From Casuarina equisetifolia (taxonomy: Eukaryota; Streptophyta; Magnoliopsida; Fagales; Casuarinaceae): a stretch of 64,000 nt of DNA. A model generated the notes under the pieces. The model made no database searches and had not been told where the DNA came from. It saw only the letters and a program-made list of their open reading frames with translations. This document shows positions 54,700 to 64,000 of this stretch, in pieces (position 1 is the first letter of the stretch; each line of letters starts with the position of its first letter). A program made the position numbers and the translations under genes. The stretch covers positions 8,867,583 through 8,931,582 of the forward strand of contig CM052359.1 in the NCBI GenBank assembly GCA_028551475.1. The letters are read 5' to 3'.

Positions 54700-57600
54700 G
54701 AACAGAAAATCAGGAGTTTGCTTTCATAAGCGGAAGACAAAAGCCAGGAAATTCTCCTTCGGTTCTGGTGAAGAAGAAAACTATTGCTGCCATAAGGCTA
54801 ACATTGGAACCTGGTCTTCTTTGGCCTTATAGAAATATATATGGCACTGGTGAGCGACAAACGCTTGGCAAATGCCTCTATCTCATGGGCAATATTATAT
54901 AGCCATCTTGTTTCACCTTTTCTTTATTCTTTTTTAATTGCTTCCTTTTTTTTATTGTTTAATTTCTTAGTTAGCATCTTTTAATTGTAGAAAAAGGTGT
55001 GATTACTCATAATTTGAATTGGCTGAATGTTCAAATGGATTAGTAGTAAAAAAGTAGATACCTTTTAGATAGAGGTGTGTCCCTAGGAAAATTGAAGAAT
55101 GCAAAGCGTTTTTAGATATCTTTTTGCTCTATTTCAGGATGCTACATAGCACACTAACTTCCAGGATCCTTCTCTTCCAATTTTTTAACAGCCGGTTGAA
55201 CTTTCGAGGAGACTAGGAATAGCATAGTGGCGATCCAAAGAGCAGTATATCTATGATTTTTTATTTCATTTCCTCACTAAAACAATGGGTTGAACTTTGT
55301 TCTCTATTACACGATGTGGGAATGGATTATGAAATGAAAAAGGACAAAGCTAATACAAAGACAAAGAGCTGTCCTGGCAATAATGAGGGGAGTTTCCTAT
55401 AAAAACTAAATCAGCTTCCTTAATAGGCTAAGTATATATTGAAGTCTGATCCTGCTCCTTGGCCTCAACAAAGGGGACGACCAGTTAATTTCAGTTCAAT
55501 TACTTTCTTTTCGTAAGAACCAAAAAGAAGTCAGAAAATGTTGGTTTCTGCAGAACAATTAATGCCTTCACTTTTTTGCTGGAGCAATTGCTTTTGTCCG
55601 ATTATGGAATTCAATTCGTAATAGTGTGATATATTTAGTGTATATCTAGAGTAAAGTCTAAACATTCTCCTCAAATAGTCTTTATATTCAAGAGTATTTA
55701 TGTATAACACCAAATAAAGTAATTATTAAGGTTTATTTGGGGAAACCAATTTTGTTAATATCAATCAATTTAGCAACTTTTTAATTAGATTCATAGATTA
55801 TTTAGTGGCACGCAATCCATTGGCGGGTTTTCTCAAAATAATTCATGGAAGGTTTCTAAAAATTACTTTACAAAAGCTCGTTGAGCATTGTGATACAAAT
55901 ATACGTTTCAGAGTCTCATATGCTAAAATAGGTTCAGTTTAAGTTATACTCGGTGAAACTCTTCATTAATTTTATTCCACTTGCCAATTAGATTAAACAA
56001 TTCCACTTGAATCCGTTTTCTGGCTATCTTTTAGCAACTGTATCAAATTTTACCATCTAACATAAACTTGAGTATTTTTTGTCTTAAAAAAATAGAAATC
56101 TCGGATTTGATTATTTTATAAAAGAAATAATTCTTAATCTATTATCAACTTAATAATGCTTAGCATGAGAAATAACATGATGAGAAAGGATTCGATGGGT
56201 AAGATTAAATTATCATTTCATCATAACTGCTTGAAAACTATTCAACCTTTTGATTCTTATATTATAATGCTTTTGATTTTTGAGATTATTATCGTGATAG
56301 AAACTGTTTAATTCATGCACACTCCTAGGTAAACTCGGTTTAATTAGACAAATCAAGCAAATTTATCATAGTACTAGAAATGGCTGTTGTCCAACAAATG
56401 TTTGCCGGACCATGTTGTCTTATTTGATGCCAACGATGTAAGTTAACCAGAAAAGTCAGTGTCTTATTTCGTTGGCTGACATTTTCAAATTAACAAAGCG
56501 AAAACCGCTTCGTTTTATTGGCTCAAAGCCAACCCCATGAACAACGACGGGAACTAAGCCGACAGTTAAGAGGATCTGCTCTGTAACATTGTGTCCGGCA
56601 AAGCTGTGCTCCTGTCTGGTATAATAAACATGCATGGTATTTGAATCGTTAGTTGTCACGTAATAATTGCCCAGGAGTTCTTTTTTCTCGGGGAACTGAC
56701 ATGGTGAAGGTGTTTTTAATTATTTGGCAAGTGAACATTTACAGAAGAGACACCCAACAACTGAGGAAGTTCGATCTGTGTCATGCCAGCTTCGGATTGA
56801 ACAGCTTGAAACTGCAATGTTGTCTAAACAAATCATATGAAACAAAGGGAAAACCTAGTTGATCTATTAATGATCTGAAACTATTACTTGATTTCAATAT
56901 CAATTTTAAGAAAGGATAGCCGTATTTCATGCATGGATCTTGCTAGCCAAATGATATTTATTTGGGTAAAATTGCGAGAATTTATCTTGCTAACATTCTT
57001 TCGAAACTGGGCTTTTTAGGCCATTTGTTTTGTTTTGATTTGTTTTTGTATTTGGATAATGGATTTTAGTGTTAAAATATTGGTTATTTGGGTGATGCTT
57101 CATTACTTGTCGAGTTAAAATTGAATAGGGTTGAAGTTTGATTTCAGAATTACATTCTACAACGATTTTCATGAAATTAATTCAATTCTTCTCAAATAAC
57201 TTAATTTCATATAAAGCTCAAAAATTTACTTAGGCTTTCATTTAAAGCAATCTTAAGCATTGAAGTAGCTAGATAGTAGTATGTTAGATTCATTGGAAGA
57301 CTGCCAAAATTTATTTGCAGGAAATCATAGACCAAATGTCGCTTAAATACTAGAAAATATTTTTGGCTTGTTAAAGACTAATGCAAGTAAAAGCATTTTA
57401 GAATTTTTTATACTGGTAATTCTAGTCAGTGTAAATAAATCTGATGTAATTGATAGTAATTGGGTTAGAGTTGAGTTTTATTCAAGACTTAAGAATTTCA
57501 TATTATGAAAAATCAAATGACTTTTACTTGATTCTTGTTTGGCCATACTGATATTTAGAGATTCCAAAATCTTTTTCCTTGAAAAGAACTTAAGCAATAT

Positions 57601-60600
57601 AATAACATTTTCTACACTTCTTAGAATATTCATAATGAAACTTAAAAGACCCATAAATTGAGCAAGCTTTTGATATCTCAATGTTGTCTTAAAAATTATC
57701 TCACGCTTTGATCTACCTATAAGTAGTGCATGATTTATTCTACAATGAGAAATCATTAATGGAAAACCCAACAAATCGCAAGAGAAAAAAGGCCTAAAGA
57801 ATTGCTAAGCTTTATTTTTTTTTCCTACTTCTCTCCTTATTACCAAAACTATCGTGAATCCTTAATCCTCTATTCGTGTTGGGTTTTTCAATAAATTTAT
57901 CGCAACTAGAGCTTTAAAGATCAAGTGATTACGGACAAGTTACAGTAGTAGTTAAAAATAGGTTCTAATATTTTCATTCACAACTTAATAGTTGATGGTT
58001 TAATGCCCTCAAAATGATTTTTCTTTTGAAGATTCCTTGCAAATTATTTGCTTTGAAAATAAAGATCCTTTCATATTATTATAATCGAGACTTTTGTTAA
58101 TTGTTAAGTTTTTTTTTTTTTTTTTAAATTCTCTCCTCTCTAAGTGTTTCATTTGATTTTAAACTGTTTTTCATTTCCCTACAGAGATAAATGTTTAATC
58201 TATTTTTAAATCATTGAATTCTTTAACCAGTTTTACGACTATATACATGAGAAAAAAATAAAAAACCTCTTCCAGTTAAGTAAAGTTCCAATTTCTGTTG
58301 CTTAAGCACCCATTAGAAGATAAAGGTGCATGTTGGTACGATATATTTCAACCTAATTTTTTGGAATTTTTTTTTCCTGTTTCAATAGATGGTTTATGTG
58401 GAATCTTCCTCAACCTTATGAAACAACAAGCAAGTAGTCCGGCCATAAACAGGGAAACAACAAGGTGACAGAATTTAGAATATAAACAGGAAGCTAAGTT
58501 CTAAACTTTCAGTCAAAATACTTTGGGGGGCCATTATTGAGATGCCTATTCTCCATTAAAAATTGCTAATCACGCCGAACCGAATGCTTAGTAATTGCCG
58601 ATGAAGATCGATATATTTGATGAAGCAAATATCGACATAACAACCAAAGAACTCAAATATTCTAACCTCATTCGTATTAGTCCAAGTCTCCTTTCTATAT
58701 ATTATGATTAAGCCGAATATACGCCATCAAAAGTAGCATTTGGATACTGCAAAATCCTAATTGAGATTAATCCAGTTGCTAGTTGACATAAGCAAAGTAA
58801 CGGCATGGATAAAACCAATGGCAAAGGCAGCCATGGCTCTTTAAAATAATGTATTTCTTACTAAAACAGATGTGAAGTGTAGACAAATCAAAGGATAATC
58901 TATTGTTTATGACAAAGACATGCTTGACAAGGAAAGAAATTGAGGGAAGATATTTTAGCATCTCACAATCGTCTATCCAGCATGTTTCTTGCCAATTTGA
59001 TGTCAAATGGTCATTTAACATTAATTTTGAGAACATCATTTGTATAAACTATTCAATCCTCTGAGTATTTAACGGGCAAGTGCCTTTCATATGGTCTCCT
59101 CAGTCAAAATGTTTATAAATAAAGATCACCGGGCTAATCACGTAGTTTTATTGCGATAACAACAACGGCATGGAGTATTGGTTGTTAGCCAAGTAAGCTT
59201 ACTCTAATATCTAAGCTCCATCTTGGTTATTAAGCAAAAGATTGAGACTAGAAGTATAGAAGCTAGACCGGGCATAGTCCTAAACTTGAAGATTGTAGCT
59301 AAAAATTATTAAGCAAGTACAATCCTTCAAAGAAAGAAAGATCAAAACCTTAATAAATCTTTGTTTAGGGTTCTAATTAAGATCAAACTTGGTTGCTTTT
59401 TGCTTAAGGAAAAGTGACCTTGATCGGGCCTGATCTAAACAGTATTTCACGACTTTTCCTTCCTTTCTCCTTAGAAAAGGAAAGAAGGTGTATCTTTCCA
59501 GGCATTGACTGGACCCTATTAAGATTGCTTCATCAAAATTTACGCAATTGGGTTGATATGACAACTTTGAAAAATCCAGATTGGGTTTGAGGAAAAAGGA
59601 CAATGTAGGAAGTGGGGTTCTTAAGCTTCATATCTTTTGTAACGAGAGAGAATAGAGGCGGGAGCAATAAGTTTTTCTTAGAGCTTCTCCATAATGCTTG
59701 TAATCCGTCCCCCAAATACCTGAAAACAATTCTGACAAAATCCAGGACCTTTTTTACTCAAAAATCAACAGTGGTTTGCTTTAAATTATTTTTCTTTCAC
59801 ATCGCCTTCAACGTCGCCTCACAGGTGGTTTCTATCGTCTATGCCCGTTAATTCATTTGCTGGAACTGATCAGGGTCGGAGGAAAAAAAAAAAATCAGAA
59901 AATGAAGGCTCGAAAGTGAGATGTGTTTTAGGAGCAGGCTTGAGAGAATTGCTTTCTGTTTTATGGCTTCTCACTTTGGAACTTAGTGTATTATCTGCAC
60001 TGGTTTTTATTGGATGCTTCTTCTCAGTTATCTCTTAAGTCGTCAATCATTACCGAAGGGAAAATAATTATGGAGCATGAGATGTTAACTCGGGGGAGAA
60101 TATGTTCTGAAAGCATGAAGCAGCGCTGTCACCACAAACAGCAGCTTCTCCAACTTGCATCCATGGCGCTGCGCAAATGAAAAAAATGAGTAAAAGTAGC
60201 TAAGCAACATGTCAAACTCAGCTCTGAATTCTCTCAGTTAGGTCGATGTTGCGTGCTAGCAGTCGGATACTTAAAAGGGCATGGCATGTGAAAGGAACAT
60301 TAATTTTCTCCATCGAATCCTGATTGATTTAGTAACAACAAGAAAATAAGTTTGCATTGATGATAGAAGAGAGGGTGTATCTTAATTGTCATTGAGCTTA
60401 AGATAACAGGAAAAGAACAGATTTAATGATATGATATCATAAAGTTTAAATTTCTAATCTTAAAGTTAGTTCAAAAGTTAAAAATTCACTTATTTAAATT
60501 TTACTAAGAATCTTATTTTTATCTTTCGCTACGGGACTCTTCTAATGTTTTATTTTCTTACTCTTCTAATGTATCATGTTCAGTTTCAATAGGAAAACTT

Positions 60601-61439
60601 CCTAACCAGGAATAAGAAAAACGAGACAATGGTTCAACCCAGAAACAACATGATCTGCTCAGAGTGCAATCCTCTTGATAAAAGACTTAGCCACCTCCTT
60701 CCAGAAGAGACTGCTGAAGCGGACTTTACCCAACCTGAAATATCCTATCGGAAACTTGATCGTGTCAGAACAAGTAAAACTGGAGTAACTTTTGCGAATC
60801 ATGTAAAGACAAAATATGAATGGTCTTTATTGGCTCTATGCTGGGCCAGTGAGATCTTGCTTTTCTCTGCAAACTCCTGCTGCTTCTATAAGCACACTGT
60901 TGCTGACGTTATCCTTTAAAGTGAATAGGTATTTTTCAAATGGAAATTCTTCCCTCCCCAGGAGTCCTCGAAACCTTCAATCATCACAATTTTTCTGCAA
61001 TCAGGATGCTGTTGTCGCTTAACAAATATATGGAAAATTTAGGGGCAGGAGCGCAGCTCACTCTTGCTACTATTCTGGGTTGACGCTGTGAATGTCAGTA
61101 GACAGAACACTGTACAGAAACTAATGACTGTAAAGATAAAAGTGTATTATGGTGTAAATCTGGTGAATACTTAGTTTGAACTATTTTGTTAATGAGAAAG
61201 GGAGACAGACTTTCGCCTGCTGTACCTATCCAAAAGAAGTTGCAAGACAGGATTTCGTGTGGCCCCTAGAAGATGAGGGGGTTGACAAGTCGAACAACAA
61301 AACTAAGGAGCTGGGTTAAATCATGACCACCTAATGAGGGAGATCCTTAGGAGATGAAGGATCCTCCTTTTAGTTCTACCAAGGGCATGCATTCTAAAAG
61401 AACAGTGCATTATTTAGTGATATTCTCTTTCTTATGCCA
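54700..61439. other. Gene-poor spacer
   Basis: About 6.7 kb with only short frames on both strands. The first few hundred bases may be the IDD 5' leader and promoter. The best open frame is 60629-60919 (+, 96 codons); it shows no motif that I recognise and is not called. I found no tRNA, paired repeats or LTRs. Confidence 0.4.
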
Positions 61440-61976
61440 TGTTACGGCGTCGGGATTCCGAACGTGTAACTGGACCTTGGACCGTGAAATAACTCCACGG
61501 ACCTTGGTGTTTGTTTCTCCACGACTGGCCTATGACTTCCCATAGCGTTTTAACAACTGAGAATGGGGAAACTGAGTATTTTTATTGATAGAAAACTACC
61601 AAAACTGGGGATCATTACAAGTCTGTTCTTCTGCCTTTTCAACTATCCATCTCTTTAAACCCGTTTCCCCTACTCACGATACAAAAAAGCCATAATTGCC
61701 TACTCTGCTCATTGAGCAGTTTACTTTGCTTCCTGAGATAGCCGGCCGTCGCTTGTTACATACGGAATGAGACAAATCTTCCAAGAAGCCAACAAATTTG
61801 CATGCAGGCTTTCGCGTGCATTGCTCTTGCAGCAACGCGTGTTCTGAAGTCTGCAGTCCCTTTTCAGAGGCATTAATTTCCCATTGGTTTCCCTTTCCCA
61901 TGCAACACCCACCCCTTGGTTCAGCTAATCCTCAGGCAGCGTTTCTTTAGCAGCTACGTGGCGCTTGGGGGTAACA
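61440..61976 (-). repeat. 3' LTR of a Ty3/Gypsy element
   Basis: On the minus strand the LTR begins TGTTACCCCC at 61976, straight after a polypurine tract (61986-61977, GAGGGGGGAA), and ends CCGTAACA at 61440. TGTTAC and GTAACA form a short terminal inverted repeat. An AATAAA signal lies at 61586-61581. The partner LTR is beyond the window, so the target duplication cannot be checked; the flank here is TGCCA at 61435-61439 on the plus strand. Confidence 0.8.
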
Positions 61977-64000
61977 TTCCCCCCTCGTTAGCAACGACCT
62001 GGTCCCCCAGGTCGAAGAGTGGAAATTGAGCACGGAGTGCTTCAGCCTCTACCCACGTGGCATCTGCAGGTGATATACCTTGCTAGTGTACGAGGACCTC
62101 CTTTTTTTTTATTCCGGGTTCGCCGATCCAAAATCGCCTGAGGAATGGGAAGACGGTTATCTTCTTCAGATGCAAAATCCAGAAGTTCAGATTGAATCGC
62201 AACTCCAGGACCCACAAATTTTTTTAACACCGAAACATGAAATATCGGATGGATTTTTGAACTAGAGGGCAACTCCAGTTCATATGCGACTTGACCGATC
62301 TTTCTAGGCGCCAGCTTTACAGATTTCTGAATAGTGATGGAAGTTTGCCTATAGGGGCGGAGTTTTAGGAAGACTTGATCTCCCACTTAAAATTGGACCT
62401 CTTGATGCTTCAAATCATAAAATTTCTTCATCTTAGCTTGAGCCCGCTGAATTTGTCTGTGTAACTCCCTGAGAATCTGGTCACGATCTTGAAGTACCTT
62501 GTCCACAGCCTCCACTTGAGAAGTTCTTGGAACATAATCCTGTAAGTTTGGAGGCTTACGGCTAAAGACGGCTTCATAGGGTGACATTCCGGTAGCTGAG
62601 TGAATGCTAGTATTATAACTATGCTCAGCCCATGCTAGCCACTTTGCCCAGCTTCTTGGTTCATCACCCACGAAACAACGTAGATACATTTCTACTGTCT
62701 GGTTTACAACTTCTGTTTGGCTGTTGGTCTGTGGATGATAGGCCGAAGAAAAATTAAACCTTGTTCCTTGGAGGCGAAACAGCTCATTCCAAAATGAACT
62801 GGTGAACAGTGGGTCATGATCGTATTCAATCACCTTAGGCATCCCATAAATCTTGAGAAAATTTTTTAAAAATATCTGGGCCATGGCTTCAGCCGTGTAA
62901 GGGTGAGTGATGGCCACGAAATGGGCAAATTTAGAGAGTCTGTCGACCACTACTAGAATAGCATTCTTCCTTTGAGACCGCAACAAGCCTTCAATGAAGT
63001 CTGGAGGCTTCTTCCCAGATTTGTCGGGGAATATTCAGAGGTTGAAGGAGTCCTGGAGGGGCTGCACTCTCCCATTTTTTTCTCCCATTTTTTTTGTTGA
63101 CTAGTGTCGCACTGCTTTACCCATTCCACCACGTTCTCTCTAAGTTTCTTCCAATAGAAAACGGACTTGATTCTTTGGATGGTCTTTAAAACCCCTTCAT
63201 GGTGTCCCCTATGGATTTTCGATATTATAACTGGAATCAAAGCAGAACCTCAAGGCAAAAAAATTCTGCTTTTAAAAAAAATTATATCTTCTCTCACTTC
63301 CAAAGGGCCCATTGCCTCGCCAGAGATAATCCGTTCCAATAATTCCTTCAACTCTGGGTTACTTTGAATTTCTTCTCAAACCGAATCAAGCCAGCACGGG
63401 ACGGGGCTTGTGAATGCTTGTAACTGCCCCTCATGTTGGTTTTCCAATTCTTGCCTTTGTTTTATTTTGACGCCCCCTTCACTCAGGATTTGCAGATCCT
63501 CAGGCCTGCTCCCTTCTTGGCCACTAGTGGCTTTCTTTTTATTTGGATTAGCTGGCTCGCCACTTTCTTCCCCCTTTTCTGCATAACGGGACAATGCATC
63601 GGCAACTACATTTGCCTTTCCAGGGACATACTCCACGGTGAAGTCAAAACCCATAAGTTTGGCTATCCACCGCTGCTGGGAAGGAGTTGTAAGCTTCTGA
63701 TCCCACATATATTTCAGGCTTCGTTGGTCAGATTTGACAATAAACCGGTGTCCCAACAAGTAGTGCCTCCAATGGTTAACTGCCAAAACAATAGCAAGCA
63801 TTTCTTTTTCATATGTTGAAAGAGAAAGATTCTTACCATGGAGAGCTTTGCTGAAGAAAGAAATGGGTTTACCATCTTAGGATAAGACCTCCCTTACTCC
63901 AACTCCGGATGCATCACACATTATTTCAAAAGGCCGTTGGGAGTTAGGGAGTACCAGAACAGGAACTTTAGTCAAAGCTTCTTTTAAAAGACGGAAGGCT
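61440..64000 (-). mobile_element. Ty3/Gypsy chromovirus-type retrotransposon, 3' part
   Basis: The element runs off the right edge. In order on the minus strand: end of RT (CDASGVGV, about 63925); RNase H region with SLSTYEKEMLAIV, a DQRSLKY segment and VVADALSR (63830-63590); integrase zinc finger HRGHHEG..CDTSQ (63225-63100), where the second Cys of the usual CDTCQ is Ser; integrase core with VVVDRLSKFAHF, YDHDPLFTSSFW and TEVVNQTVE (62970-62660); a C-terminal GDQVFLKLRP segment; and a chromodomain-like end (TWVEAEALRAQFP, about 62050). It is broken: a stop near 63880 in the RNase H lead-in, frameshifts between zinc finger and core (about 63000-63090) and a small deletion near 62310. It cannot encode an intact polyprotein. 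Confidence 0.88.

Noticed and set aside
60629..60919. 96-codon plus-strand frame in the gene-poor spacer
   Set aside because: No recognised domain and no convincing continuation by splicing. It might be an exon of an unknown gene, but the evidence is too thin.
61440..61976. Same LTR family as the solo LTR at 11491-11964
   Set aside because: Ends and interior differ (TGTTACCCCC against TGTTCCGGAC); no shared blocks seen by eye.

Overview
The window is nuclear DNA from a flowering plant, most likely a eudicot or a related woody lineage. The evidence is AT-rich sequence, short exons split by GT-AG introns, and five genes whose products are plant-specific or plant-typed: a CW-zinc-finger-family protein, CUL1, LUMINIDEPENDENS, an MTP6-like metal transporter and an IDD zinc-finger factor. 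LTR retrotransposons and plant-style snoRNA genes agree with this. I cannot name the species from the sequence.

Layout: 1-2994 (+) is the 3' part of a CW-type zinc finger gene whose N-terminal half lies off the window. 5160-13010 is a decayed region on the minus strand holding two relics of a cullin gene. Copy A (5344-5567) is cut by a deleted Copia element (5568-8623); copy B (9170-13010) carries a solo LTR (11491-11964) in its second intron. 13440-18000 (+) is a badly decayed Ty3/Gypsy element, followed by 3 kb of unassigned repeat-like DNA. 21491-28310 (-) is an intact 19-coding-exon CUL1 gene encoding 738 residues. 28350-30750 is AT-rich spacer. 31124-40395 (+) is LUMINIDEPENDENS (1020 residues, 13 exons). 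41352-49343 (+) is an MTP6-type cation diffusion facilitator (498 residues, 12 exons) with a 260-bp tandem repeat in intron 5. 50352-50629 (-) holds two box C/D snoRNAs, probably one dicistronic transcript from a telo-box/Site II/TATA promoter. 51768-54549 (-) is an IDD transcription factor (545 residues). 54700-61439 is gene-poor. 61440-64000 (-) is the 3' end of a Ty3/Gypsy chromovirus-type element (LTR, chromodomain, integrase, RNase H) that runs off the window.

The genes are independent housekeeping or regulatory loci and not an operon-like system. I found no undescribed system. The features most worth follow-up are the snoRNA pair with readable 18S and 25S rRNA targets, the nested cullin pseudogene/retroelement array upstream of functional CUL1, and three introns whose reading frame requires a GC instead of a GT donor. 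All exon borders come from reading splice sites and frame by eye against remembered family sequences; no search was run.
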